From Parasphaerochaeta coccoides DSM 17374 (lineage in GTDB: Bacteria > Spirochaetota > Spirochaetia > Sphaerochaetales > Sphaerochaetaceae), in NCBI RefSeq assembly GCF_000208385.1, contig NC_015436.1, positions 682,001-746,000 on the forward strand: 64,000 nt of DNA, written 5' to 3'. The position numbers were made by a program, and so were the translations under genes. Positions 43,658 to 52,367 of this stretch are shown here, in pieces (the first letter of the stretch is position 1; each line of letters opens with the position of its first letter). The notes under the pieces were generated by a model. The model worked only from the letters and a program-made list of their open reading frames with translations, made no database searches and was not told the DNA's origin.

Positions 43658-46366
43658 TCAGGAACGCTTGCTCAATTTTGCCTGTGCTGACGCAAGACGT
43701 GCAATGGGCACGCGGAATGGAGAACAGGACACATAATTAAGTCCGAGACTCTCGCAGAAAGCAATGGTCTTAGGATCTCCACCATGTTCACCACAGATTC
43801 CCAACTTGATATCCTTTCTCACTGAACGACCAAGGTCAACAGCAATCTTGAGAAGCTTTCCTACTCCATCGATATCAATTGTTGTGAACGGATCGTAATC
43901 ATAGAACTGCTTGTCCGTATCATTGACATAAGGTCCGAGGAAACTTGCGGCATCATCACGGGAGAAGCCACAAGCCATCTGGGTCAAGTCGTTGGTACCA
44001 AAGCTGAAGAACTCGGCGGAACGAGCAATCTCATCTGCGGTCAAAGCAGCGCGCGGAACTTCAATCATGGTTCCAACCTTGTAACTGACGCTGGTTCCTT
44101 TTTCCGCGAATACCTTTGAAATCTCATCTTCCGCATGCTTTTTGCAATAATCAAATTCTTTATAGATACCGACCAGAGGAATCATGATTTCAGGATGTAC
44201 GGCAATACCGGCTTTCTTGACTTCCAAGGCGGCTTCGATGATTGCACGTACCTGCATCCTCAGAATTTCCGGATAGATGATTGCAAGCCGACAACCGCGG
44301 AATCCAAGCATGGGATTGAATTCATGGAGCTCTGCGCTCTTTTGTTCAACAACCGCAATACTGACACCAAGCTGTTCAGCCATTTCCTTCTTAGATGCAT
44401 CGTCGTTCGGCAGGAATTCGTGAAGCGGAGGATCAAGCAGGCGGATTGTCGTCGGCAGACCACCCATCGCCTTGAAGATGCCAATGAAATCTTCCTTCTG
44501 CATAGGAAGAAGTTCGGCGAGAGCTTTCTCACGAGCTTCCGTCGAGGAAGCAAGAATCATTTTTCGGATGCTGATGATGCGGCGTCCGCCAAAGAACATA
44601 TGTTCGGTACGGCACAGACCGATTCCTTCAGCCCCAAGCCTGACGGCCATGGTGGCATCCTCTGGAGTGTCGGCATTGGTGCGAACCGCCATATCCTTGA
44701 TTTCATCCACATAGCTCATGAAAGCCTTGTAATCCTGATAGAGACGTGAATCTTCTTCCTTGAGGTTTCCACCGAGCACTTGGACTATTTCAGAAGGCTT
44801 CACGGCGATTTTCTCGGCGTAGACATCACCGGTAAAACCATCCATGGCCATGAAATCACCTTCCTTCAGGACACGTCCGGCAACCTCCAGCGTACTCTTG
44901 GCATAATTGATATGCAATGCAGATACACCGGATACACACGGACAACCCATGCCGCGCGCAACGACTGCTGCGTGGCTGGTCATACCGCCGCGGCAGGTGA
45001 TGATACCCTTGGAAGCAGCCATGCCGCCTATGTCCTCAGGACTGGTCTCAGTACGAACCAGAATGACAGCCTTTCCTTGTGCGGCAGCTTTCTCTGCCTT
45101 GTCAGCGGTGAAGTATATCTGCCCGCACGCTCCTCCCGGAGAAGCATTCAACCCTTTTGCAATAGCTGAGATGCCTTTCTTCTTGATATCGCTACCATCA
45201 AGTACAGGAGCAAAGAGCTTGCCAAATTCTCCCGCAGGAATGCGACTGACGGCCGTTTCCTTGGATATCAAGCCTTCATTGACCATTTCAACTTGGCTTC
45301 TCAGCCAACTGAAGATTGTGCGCTTGCCACTTCTAGTTTGCAAAATGTAAAGCTTGCCTTCTTGAATTGTGAACTCAAGATCCTGCATATCCTTATAGTG
45401 TGTCTCAAGGATATGGCGTATATCGACAAGTTGGTTAAACACTTCTGGATTTATCTTGCGTAACGTTTCAATGGGCGCGGGAGTCCTGATGCCTGCCACG
45501 ACATCTTCACCTTGGGCATTCATCAGGTATTCACCGTAAAATATGTTTTCTCCGGTCGAAGGATCCCTGGTGAAAGCGACTCCGGTTCCGCTGGTATCTC
45601 CCATGTTGCCGAACACCATGCTCTGTACGTTGACCGCAGTCCCCAGGAGGCCACGGATGTCATTCATCTGACGATATTTGATAGCACGGTCATTGTTCCA
45701 TGAACGGAAGACTGCGTTGATTGAGGCAAAAAGCTGTTCTTCCGGATTCGTGGGGAATTCCTTGCCTGTCACTTTCTTATAGAGAGCAAGGTAGCGGGAA
45801 ATGACTTCCTTCAAATCATCAACATCCAACTGTGTATCCAACGTGACGCCTTTTTCATTCTTGACGGATTGAAGGATTTCTTCAAAATCATGATGGGGAA
45901 CACCCATTACGACATCCCCGAACATCTGGATGAAACGACGGTAGCTATCCCATGCAAAACGCTGGTTTCCTGTCTTTTCAATCAGACCATTCACGGAATC
46001 AGGATTGATGCCGAGATTCAGGATGGTGTCCATCATGCCGGGCATTGATTGGGCAGCACCGGAACGAACGGAAACCAGCAGTGGGTTTTTCGGATCGCCG
46101 AGCTTTGCGCCCATAAGTTTTTCTAATTTCCTCAGGTTGGTAAGGACTTCGTCCCTCAAACCTTCCGGATAGGCACCATCATGCTCAGAATAGAACGCAC
46201 AAGCTTCCGTACTGATGGTGAATCCAGGAGGCACCGGCAGACCAATCAAAGTCATATCGGCCAGGTTCGCCCCTTTTCCTCCAAGATAAGCCTTCATTGA
46301 AGCCGTTCCATCCGCCTTCCCATCTCCAAAGAAATATACAAGTTTGCTTTTATCTGCAACTGCCAT
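43658..46366 (-). CDS. ppdK: Pyruvate, phosphate dikinase
   Basis: 902 aa from the ATG at 46366, chosen for GGAGG 6 nt upstream; 11 more codons are open further back. Interconverts pyruvate + ATP + Pi and PEP + AMP + PPi; in anaerobes it often runs toward pyruvate in glycolysis. N-terminal ATP-grasp domain with GGKGANLADM and the Pro-rich SGAAQSMPGMMDT loop, central swivelling domain with the phosphohistidine motif GGMTSHAAVVARGMG, and C-terminal PEP/pyruvate barrel ending FGTNDLTQM and CGEHGG. Length normal. Monocistronic with promoter and 3' hairpin. Confidence 0.97.
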   Translation of the reverse strand: MAVADKSKLVYFFGDGKADGTASMKAYLGGKGANLADMTLIGLPVPPGFTISTEACAFYSEHDGAYPEGLRDEVLTNLRKLEKLMGAKLGDPKNPLLVSVRSGAAQSMPGMMDTILNLGINPDSVNGLIEKTGNQRFAWDSYRRFIQMFGDVVMGVPHHDFEEILQSVKNEKGVTLDTQLDVDDLKEVISRYLALYKKVTGKEFPTNPEEQLFASINAVFRSWNNDRAIKYRQMNDIRGLLGTAVNVQSMVFGNMGDTSGTGVAFTRDPSTGENIFYGEYLMNAQGEDVVAGIRTPAPIETLRKINPEVFNQLVDIRHILETHYKDMQDLEFTIQEGKLYILQTRSGKRTIFSWLRSQVEMVNEGLISKETAVSRIPAGEFGKLFAPVLDGSDIKKKGISAIAKGLNASPGGACGQIYFTADKAEKAAAQGKAVILVRTETSPEDIGGMAASKGIITCRGGMTSHAAVVARGMGCPCVSGVSALHINYAKSTLEVAGRVLKEGDFMAMDGFTGDVYAEKIAVKPSEIVQVLGGNLKEEDSRLYQDYKAFMSYVDEIKDMAVRTNADTPEDATMAVRLGAEGIGLCRTEHMFFGGRRIISIRKMILASSTEAREKALAELLPMQKEDFIGIFKAMGGLPTTIRLLDPPLHEFLPNDDASKKEMAEQLGVSIAVVEQKSAELHEFNPMLGFRGCRLAIIYPEILRMQVRAIIEAALEVKKAGIAVHPEIMIPLVGIYKEFDYCKKHAEDEISKVFAEKGTSVSYKVGTMIEVPRAALTADEIARSAEFFSFGTNDLTQMACGFSRDDAASFLGPYVNDTDKQFYDYDPFTTIDIDGVGKLLKIAVDLGRSVRKDIKLGICGEHGGDPKTIAFCESLGLNYVSCSPFRVPIARLASAQAKLSKRS

Positions 46367-46400
46367 TCCATTCCTCCATTCTTCATATATACCGCTCAAG

Positions 46401-46430
46401 ATGGTAGAGGGAAAACCAAGCTCCTGTCAA
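46401..46430 (-). promoter_or_regulatory. Promoter of ppdK
   Basis: Minus strand: perfect TTGACA (46430-46425), 18-bp spacer, TACCAT (46406-46401), about 35 bp before the ppdK ATG. Confidence 0.5.
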
Positions 46431-46553
46431 TAAACCATCAAGTCTCATCATGCCAAAACACAGGAATGGAAGAAACTTTTTTTAGCCAACCAATACTTCA
46501 TGTTTTAAAAGAACGGACAGTCAGCAGGAATGAACAAAAAGTTCCCGGACATG

Positions 46554-46578
46554 AAAAACTCCCCTTTTTTCGGGGGAG
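46554..46578 (-). terminator. Terminator of the group 2 sigma gene
   Basis: Minus strand: CTCCCC (46578-46573) pairs with GGGGAG (46564-46559), followed by TTTTT. It lies about 80 bp after the sigma gene stop, in the 293-bp gap before ppdK; nothing else is recognisable in that gap except the ppdK promoter. Confidence 0.75.
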
Positions 46579-46659
46579 CTTTCAGATACACTTCGTTGGG
46601 AAGCCAGCCATGCCGCGTATATGCTTCGTTGTCATATCCCTGAAATTACAAATACACCA

Positions 46660-47541
46660 TCAAGCCGAGTAACCAACCAACATCTTTATACGACTTGGTT
46701 GCTGTAAGCGTTCTATGGCTTTTTTCTCGATTTGCCGGATTCTCTCCTTTGTCAGGTTATACAGTTCGCCGATTTCCTTCAGTGACATCGGATGTTGTCC
46801 GTTGAGTCCGAACCGAAATTCCAAGATTTCCATTTCCTTTTCACTCAAGGTCGCAAGGACTTTATTGATATCCTCCTTGAGTGCAGAATCAATGATGACA
46901 TCATCAGGAGAATCAGCTCCATCTTGAATGAAATCTCCGACACTGCTGTTTCCTGAATCAGTGAACACAGGAGCATCAAGACTCACCATTTCCTTGCTAA
47001 TGGCTATCAGGTCCGCGACATGCGATGGATCGAGCTGGGTCAATCGTCCGATTTCCTCCATGGTTGGTTCCGCGCCCGACTCGTTCATAAGGGATTTCTG
47101 GGCTTTCTGAATTTGCATCAACTCGTTGGCACGATTAAGCGGTAGGCGAACTGTGCGGCTTTTTTCACTGATTGCCTTGAGAATTGCCTGCCTAATCCAC
47201 CAGACAGCATATGAAATGAAGTGGTAACCCTTATCAACGTCAAACTTTTCAATGGCATTCATCAGACCAATGTTGCCTTCATTGATGAGATCGCCCAAAG
47301 GAAGTCCTTGGTTTTGATATTTTTTGGCGATATTAACCACGAAACGGAGATTTGATTCGACCAGTCGGTTGCGCGCTTTCTGATTCCCCTCTGCCGCAAG
47401 TTTCGCGACCTTGTATTCTTCCTCGTGCGTGAGCATAGGAATGCGGTTGATTTCTTTCAGATATATGGACAGGATGTTTACATCCTCATGCATGTCACTT
47501 TGATTTCCGTTGCCATTCAGCATTGTCTTGGTCGCATTCAT
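46660..47541 (-). CDS. Group 2 sigma-70 family factor (RpoS/SigA-like, lacking region 1.1)
   Basis: 293 aa from the ATG at 47541, chosen for GGAGG 7 nt upstream; the frame also contains an ATG further back, but that lies inside the promoter. Region 1.2 (LSIYLKEINRIPMLTHEEEY), 2.1-2.4 (ESNLRFVVNIAKKYQNQGLPLGD, YHFISYAVWWIRQAI), region 3 and 4.2 (LTKERIRQIEKKAIERLQ) are complete; region 1.1 and the acidic insert of RpoD are missing. It should recognise -10/-35 promoters close to those of RpoD. A sigma-54 type promoter stands directly upstream, as for rpoS in Borrelia. Treponema pallidum has, from memory, a similar sigma gene beside groES. Confidence 0.88.
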   Translation of the reverse strand: MNATKTMLNGNGNQSDMHEDVNILSIYLKEINRIPMLTHEEEYKVAKLAAEGNQKARNRLVESNLRFVVNIAKKYQNQGLPLGDLINEGNIGLMNAIEKFDVDKGYHFISYAVWWIRQAILKAISEKSRTVRLPLNRANELMQIQKAQKSLMNESGAEPTMEEIGRLTQLDPSHVADLIAISKEMVSLDAPVFTDSGNSSVGDFIQDGADSPDDVIIDSALKEDINKVLATLSEKEMEILEFRFGLNGQHPMSLKEIGELYNLTKERIRQIEKKAIERLQQPSRIKMLVGYSA

Positions 47542-47568
47542 TGTGATACCTCCGTTCATATATTTAGA

Positions 47569-47585
47569 TGCAAGATGCATGCCAG
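47569..47585 (-). promoter_or_regulatory. Sigma-54 (RpoN) promoter of the group 2 sigma gene
   Basis: Minus strand reads CTGGCATGCATCTTGCA. Against the consensus YTGGCACG-N4-TTGCW it matches every defined position but one (C to T), with the obligatory GG-N10-GC spacing. The expected start, 12 nt after the -12 GC, falls about 17 nt before the ATG, leaving just room for the GGAGG site. Inverted repeats GTTC-GAAA-GAAC (47611-47622) and TGGC-N10-GCCA (47691-47708) lie upstream and could be activator sites. Confidence 0.72.
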
Positions 47586-47817
47586 AAACAGGAGGAGAAT
47601 GTTCGAAAGAACCAAAAAATATTCAGAATTGATTGCAAGAAACAAAAAAGTCGGTTTAGTAAAAAAATTTCATCTTTATAGAGAAAAAAATGGCCGATAT
47701 TTTAGCCATATAACGTGAAACTATGCCAGCAAGCAAAGCTCAACAAACAAAAAATGAGTTATTATGACACATCCACTTTTTTTGGGGATATTATTGGGTC
47801 ATAGTGATACAATTCTG

Positions 47818-48360
47818 CTAAGAAAAAAGTCGCAACGTAGATTCCTTGGAACACAACGACACACATTCCTGATCTTCCGAACCCTTTGAAGGCGTCGTGG
47901 AGCATGGTGTTTGCCAAGGGAAATCAATGATTATAGTGCTGTACCACGCTTTTTTATCGGTGCAAAGAAAAGGAAATTCTGAACACTGGTTCTCTTCTTG
48001 AAGAAGGTTCCACCTCTGTTCAATCAAATCATGAACCATGTCTCCTTCCGGAAGGCTTATCATCATATTCTTTCTACCCATGAGATACATGGAAAACTGA
48101 ACATCATGGAAAAGCTTCCAGTCGGAAATTGTCCCGGACAGGCATCTCCTTCCCCGAAGGAAAAAAGCATCAGAAAGAAACCGTGCAGCATTGACAATAT
48201 CTCCCATACGGGCAAAGGATTTTCCAATCTTGTACAGCCAAGTAACCGCCTCATCTATGTGTGTGTACAGAATTGTATTACAGTTCACATCCTTGCTCTT
48301 GTCATGTGGTTGAATACAAGGGATGTCTGACTGCCGCTCGTTCTTTATGACGTTTTCCAT
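47818..48360 (-). CDS. Hypothetical protein between sigma factor and groES
   Basis: 180 aa from the ATG at 48360. The frame is open for 52 more codons upstream, but those cover the groES promoter and read as low-complexity sequence, so the shorter form is preferred; the ribosome binding site is weak either way. The centre (THIDEAVTWLYKIGKSFARMGD, then ARFLSDAFFLRG) looks like amphipathic helices of a TPR-like or helical-bundle protein, with LFHDVQFSMYLMGRK after it. No signal peptide in this form. I do not recognise it. Divergent from groES, upstream of the sigma gene. Confidence 0.55.
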   Translation of the reverse strand: MENVIKNERQSDIPCIQPHDKSKDVNCNTILYTHIDEAVTWLYKIGKSFARMGDIVNAARFLSDAFFLRGRRCLSGTISDWKLFHDVQFSMYLMGRKNMMISLPEGDMVHDLIEQRWNLLQEENQCSEFPFLCTDKKAWYSTIIIDFPWQTPCSTTPSKGSEDQECVSLCSKESTLRLFS

Positions 48361-48439
48361 GTCACCAATATACACATAGAAAACACAAACGACAAATATC
48401 TTTCTGTCTCCATTTTCGTCTCTATTTTTTTCGTTCTTC

Positions 48440-48468
48440 TTGTCAGATGAATTGCTTTTCACTATATT
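48440..48468 (+). promoter_or_regulatory. Promoter of groES
   Basis: TTGTCA (48440-48445), 17-bp spacer, TATATT (48463-48468), about 58 bp before the groES ATG. No CIRCE inverted repeat (TTAGCACTC-N9-GAGTGCTAA) is present, so HrcA control is not evident. Confidence 0.55.
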
Positions 48469-48533
48469 ACCATGTGGAGCGCAAAACATCAGGTTTTTGC
48501 CCATATTCAGAATCATTGATCAAGGAGAGACAT

Positions 48534-48800
48534 ATGAAAATCAGGCCTTTGTCAGACAGAGTACTTGTGAAGGTTGAGGAATTGCAGGAGAAAACTGCCA
48601 GTGGTATATTTATCCCTCAGACTGCACAAGAAAAGACTCAGATAGCAACCGTCGTGGCAGTCGGAGATGACAAGGACGCCATCAAGGTCAAGGTCGGTGA
48701 TCGTGTGTTACATGACAAGTATGCCGGGACGAGCGTCAAGGCCGATGCCATTGAGTATCTCATTCTCAATGCGTCTGATGTGCTGGCTGTCATTGACTGA
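48534..48800 (+). CDS. groES: Co-chaperonin GroES
   Basis: 88 aa from the ATG at 48534 (GGAGA 5 nt upstream). Forms the heptameric lid of GroEL. Typical: KIRPLSDRVLVKVEE start, mobile loop region TASGIFIPQTAQEK, and GDRVLHDKYAGTSVK. groEL does not follow: the next gene is dinG on the other strand, behind a terminator. Separate groES and groEL loci are known in other spirochaetes. Confidence 0.96.
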   Translation: MKIRPLSDRVLVKVEELQEKTASGIFIPQTAQEKTQIATVVAVGDDKDAIKVKVGDRVLHDKYAGTSVKADAIEYLILNASDVLAVID

Positions 48801-48825
48801 AGCACAATCCTGACACATGTTGAAG

Positions 48826-48849
48826 AAAAGCCGCCGCAGGGTGGCTTTT
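48826..48849 (+). terminator. Terminator after groES (probably bidirectional)
   Basis: AAAAGCC (48826-48832) and GGCTTTT (48843-48849) form a stem with GC-rich loop; T-rich on both strands. Between convergent groES and dinG. Confidence 0.75.
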
Positions 48850-48913
48850 CTCATTTTCACCAGCCTTGATCTTCCCTCTCCTATTGAAACCTTTTGCACA
48901 TCAATCAGTCTGA

Positions 48914-51019
48914 TTATCCAAAAAGGAAGGTTTCTATTTTTCCTGGTATATTTTCCGCCAGAGTTTCCGGATGATGGCTCTCTGGCAGCGCATTGAGCAT
49001 CCACGAGCCATAGCTTTTCCGGACGATGCGACTATCCAGTATTAAGACAATACCCCGATCCTCAGTGGTACGAAGAAGCCTGCCAAATCCCTGTTTCAAT
49101 TTCATCGCCGCTTCAGGCAGGGCAAGCTGGAAGAAACCGCTTCCTCCGTCTTCATCAATTCTTTCATGTCGGGCACAGTAGACCGGCTCTGTCGGTACTT
49201 TGAACGGCAGTTTGACAATGATGACCAGCCGCAACGTATCACCTGGAGCATCGACGCCTTCCCAGAAACTGTCCGTGGCAAAAAGGCAACTGTCCGCATC
49301 CTCCTTGAATTCCTGGAGCAAAGTATATCTGTCTGCGTCACCTTGGCAGGCGACATGCAGGTCGTTCTTTGCAAAAACCGGAACCAGCCTGCTGTAAATA
49401 TCCTGGAGCATGACATATGAAGTGAATAGAACCAACGCGCCACCTCCCGCGGCAAGGATAGCTTCTCCGACAGTTTTCGTGACATAATCCAGATACTCCT
49501 CACTGTTTTTCCCGGAAAATTCGGGAGAATCCATCGGCGTAAGAAGCATGAGATTATGCTTATAATCGAAAGGGCTATCGAACTTGGTACGGAGATATGG
49601 CTTGCCTGGTACTGGCAGCCCCGCACGGGAAGACCAGAAAGTAAAATCATCCTGCAAATCGAGGGTTGCGGAGGTACATACCACTGTGGAAAGTTTTTCG
49701 TAAAGTGCTTCCCTGAGTATTTCCGAGACATTCAGCGGAGTTATCTTCACATGTACTCCTCCTGCCTGGTTCTTCCGTGCATCATATTCCATCTCAAGCC
49801 AATGGATATCATCTCCCCACCCCGACAATTCCGCAAAGCGTCCAAGAACATCTGTCTGCGATACAAGGCGGCGCATGTATACCTCGAACTTGGTAAGGAA
49901 ATGCTGGAATTCCTGCGGCGCAGTATTCTGTTCCATCACTTTCTTGCATGCACCGTCCAAACGGGAACCGCATGCCGCTATTTCCTTTGCCAGTGTAAAG
50001 AAGGGTTCAAGGATATCCTGATGAGTCTTTTTCAATAGTATGGAAGATGTATCCCTTGCCCGCATGAAAGCCATCAGAAAATCATCCGCAGCGTCAATTT
50101 TTTCCCTGAGCATGGCAATCTGGTCAAGGATCTTGTCCGGCAGGTCTTTCTCCGGCATGTAAGGAGCCAAGGTTTCAATCAAGTTGGTTTTTCGTGCCCC
50201 GGCGCTTTGTCGTGAGAGCCGGGTAATGAGGCGGATGACAGTCGAACGTGAATAGTCATCAGTGAAAAAATCAGTTGCATTTCTCTCAATGTTGTGCGCC
50301 TCATCTATGACCAGACGATGAAAAGGGGGCAAAAGAGCTTCCTCATCATAAGATTCATCTCCATCAAGCCGTATGCGTGAGTCAGTGAAAAGGATGTGAT
50401 GATTGACAATGAGCAACTGGGAATCAAAGGCATGCTTGCGTGCCTTGAGAAAATGACATTCCTGGGAATGTGGGCATTTGTAGCCCAGGCACAAGTCTCC
50501 GTCCGCGCAGACATCGCTCCACAACTCCCCGTCAAGACGTCCCGGATAATCCGACCTGAGTCCTGTCTCGGTATCACGCGCCCACGCTTTCATCTTTCCT
50601 ATGTCCGTCAACGGATCGAGGGCGAGCAGTGGTGTCTCTGAAATTCTTTCGGCAAGACGGTAGAGGCAGACATACTGGGATATACCCACTACCAAGGCAA
50701 CTGATTTCTTCATTCCCATAGCTGAAAAAAGCGCGGGAATATCTTTTTCAAGAAGCTGTCGCTGGAGATTGATGGTCGCCGTCGCTATCACCGTCCTGTC
50801 TTCCGGGACATCGTCCAAGTTGAGCAACACCGGGACAAGATATGCGAAGGACTTCCCGATGCCGGTACCAGCTTCCGCGGCTGCGATAGCATCATGTTCA
50901 ATGGCTTCCCTGACCAGGTCGCTCATCATGAGTTGTGCTTCCCTGTATTCGTATCCGGGAAACTGAGAATTGAGAACGCCTCCTACATCAAAGACGTCAT
51001 ATATATCACTCTTTTTCAA
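48914..51019 (-). CDS. dinG: DinG/XPD-type superfamily 2 helicase
   Basis: 701 aa from a TTG at 51019 with AGGA about 8 nt upstream; the open frame extends to 51100 but deep inside ntrC. Order: EAGTGIGKSFAYLVP Walker A, a Cys cluster (CADGDLC, CPHSQEC) that in this family binds a 4Fe-4S centre, VIDEAHNIE Walker B, helicase domain 2 with LFATDSFWEGVDAPG and GFGRLLRTTEDRG. DinG unwinds D-loops, R-loops and forked DNA. Overlaps ntrC by 14 bp, last gene of the murG operon. Confidence 0.9.
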   Translation of the reverse strand: MKKSDIYDVFDVGGVLNSQFPGYEYREAQLMMSDLVREAIEHDAIAAAEAGTGIGKSFAYLVPVLLNLDDVPEDRTVIATATINLQRQLLEKDIPALFSAMGMKKSVALVVGISQYVCLYRLAERISETPLLALDPLTDIGKMKAWARDTETGLRSDYPGRLDGELWSDVCADGDLCLGYKCPHSQECHFLKARKHAFDSQLLIVNHHILFTDSRIRLDGDESYDEEALLPPFHRLVIDEAHNIERNATDFFTDDYSRSTVIRLITRLSRQSAGARKTNLIETLAPYMPEKDLPDKILDQIAMLREKIDAADDFLMAFMRARDTSSILLKKTHQDILEPFFTLAKEIAACGSRLDGACKKVMEQNTAPQEFQHFLTKFEVYMRRLVSQTDVLGRFAELSGWGDDIHWLEMEYDARKNQAGGVHVKITPLNVSEILREALYEKLSTVVCTSATLDLQDDFTFWSSRAGLPVPGKPYLRTKFDSPFDYKHNLMLLTPMDSPEFSGKNSEEYLDYVTKTVGEAILAAGGGALVLFTSYVMLQDIYSRLVPVFAKNDLHVACQGDADRYTLLQEFKEDADSCLFATDSFWEGVDAPGDTLRLVIIVKLPFKVPTEPVYCARHERIDEDGGSGFFQLALPEAAMKLKQGFGRLLRTTEDRGIVLILDSRIVRKSYGSWMLNALPESHHPETLAENIPGKIETFLFG

Positions 51020-52367
51020 TCTGGTATTCCTGGAGCTTCCTGTGCAATGTCTTTCTTCCAATCCCAAGGACTTCCGCTGCTTTCGACTTATTCCCGCCAT
51101 TGCGGGCGATTGTGTTCACTATCAGTTCTTTCTCGGCTTCCGCCAGGGTTATCCCTACCGGCAGGGTAATCCGCACGTCAGTTTCCGCATTAGCTACAAT
51201 AGGTGGCAGGTCTTCTACTTCTATGACCGTACCACGTGACATGACGACGGCACTCTCCACACAGTTACGCAGCTCCCGTATGTTTCCCGGCCAGTCATAG
51301 GTGAACAGTGCGTTCCTCGCTCTGTTGCTGAAGCCTACGATAGGCTTGTTGTTCTCCTTGGCGAAGTGTTCCAGGAAGGATGTACTAAGAAGCATGATAT
51401 CGTCTTTTCTTTCCCTGAGAGGCGGAACATCAATATGGACAACATTCAGACGGTAGTACAAGTCTTCCCTGAAATTACCTTTCGCTATTTCTTCCTGGAG
51501 ATTCCTGTTCGTAGCGCTGATTACACGGACATCGACACTCAGGGTCTTCTCTCCTCCAACCCGTTCAAACGTTTTTTCCTGGAGAACGCGAAGTATCTTG
51601 ATTTGAGTAGCCTGGCTTATCTCGCCGATTTCATCCAAAAAGATAGTACCGCCGTCAGCAAGTTCAAAACGACCCTTCTGCTGGCTTACAGCTCCGGTGA
51701 AGGCTCCTTTTTCATGACCGAATAACTCACTTTCCAGCAGGCTTGAACTTAACGCGGCGCAGTGGACTTTGATGAAAGGACCGGATGAACGAGTCGAAAA
51801 ATCATGGATGGCATCTGAGACGAGCTCTTTGCCTACTCCGCTTTCCCCCGTTATCAAGACGGAAGCCTTGGTCGGAGCAATCTGTTGGATCATATCCATC
51901 ATGCGCACCAGCTTGGAACTTTTTCCGATAATTTTATCATATTTCGTGCGCGCACGGAGCTGCTTGACCTCCTCCTGTAGTTGCTGATGCTGGTCATACA
52001 GGTCACGATTATCCAAGGAACGTTTTACAAGCAAGGTGAGACGGTCAAGGTTCACTGGTTTTGTGATGAAGTCAACCGCGCCATCACGCATGGCCGTCAC
52101 GGCGCTTTCAATCGTGCCGTGTCCGGTCAGGATGACTACGGGCAGACGGGGATATGCGCCTGAGATTTTTTTGAGAAGCTCCTCTCCTGAGAGGCCAGGC
52201 ATCCGCAAGTCGGAAATGACAAGATCGACAGTCTGAGAGTTGATGAGATTCCATGCCTCGGTACCATCAGCGGCGAGCAGGACGGCATACCCTTCCAGTT
52301 CCATGGCCATGCCAAGACCTTCTCGAATGTTCTTTTCGTCATCAGCTATCAAGATTGTGCGCTTCAC
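51006..52367 (-). CDS. NtrC-family sigma-54-dependent response regulator
   Basis: 453 aa from a GTG at 52367 (GGAGG 6 nt upstream). Receiver domain with phospho-acceptor Asp at residue 53 (VISDLRMPG), AAA+ domain with Walker A GESGVGKE at 174-181, GAFTGA sigma-54 contact loop at 221-226, DEIGE Walker B, and a Fis-type helix-turn-helix at the C-terminus (NKSKAAEVLGIGRKTLHRKL). All parts needed to activate sigma-54 RNA polymerase are intact. Overlaps ntrB by 26 bp; they are a cognate pair. The closest sigma-54 promoter seen is the one at 47569-47585. Target specificity unknown; it resembles Borrelia Rrp2 in architecture. Confidence 0.93.
   Translation of the reverse strand: MKRTILIADDEKNIREGLGMAMELEGYAVLLAADGTEAWNLINSQTVDLVISDLRMPGLSGEELLKKISGAYPRLPVVILTGHGTIESAVTAMRDGAVDFITKPVNLDRLTLLVKRSLDNRDLYDQHQQLQEEVKQLRARTKYDKIIGKSSKLVRMMDMIQQIAPTKASVLITGESGVGKELVSDAIHDFSTRSSGPFIKVHCAALSSSLLESELFGHEKGAFTGAVSQQKGRFELADGGTIFLDEIGEISQATQIKILRVLQEKTFERVGGEKTLSVDVRVISATNRNLQEEIAKGNFREDLYYRLNVVHIDVPPLRERKDDIMLLSTSFLEHFAKENNKPIVGFSNRARNALFTYDWPGNIRELRNCVESAVVMSRGTVIEVEDLPPIVANAETDVRITLPVGITLAEAEKELIVNTIARNGGNKSKAAEVLGIGRKTLHRKLQEYQIEKE

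Noticed and set aside
47542-47580. In-frame ATG at 47580 as start of the group 2 sigma factor
   Set aside because: It falls within the sigma-54 promoter and has no ribosome binding site, whereas the ATG at 47541 has GGAGG at ideal distance.
48360-48533. CIRCE/HrcA element upstream of groES
   Set aside because: I looked for TTAGCACTC-N9-GAGTGCTAA and found no match in the region.
51020-51100. ATG at 51100 as dinG start
   Set aside because: It would overlap ntrC by 95 bp and the extra residues do not resemble DinG; the TTG at 51019 with an upstream AGGA fits better.
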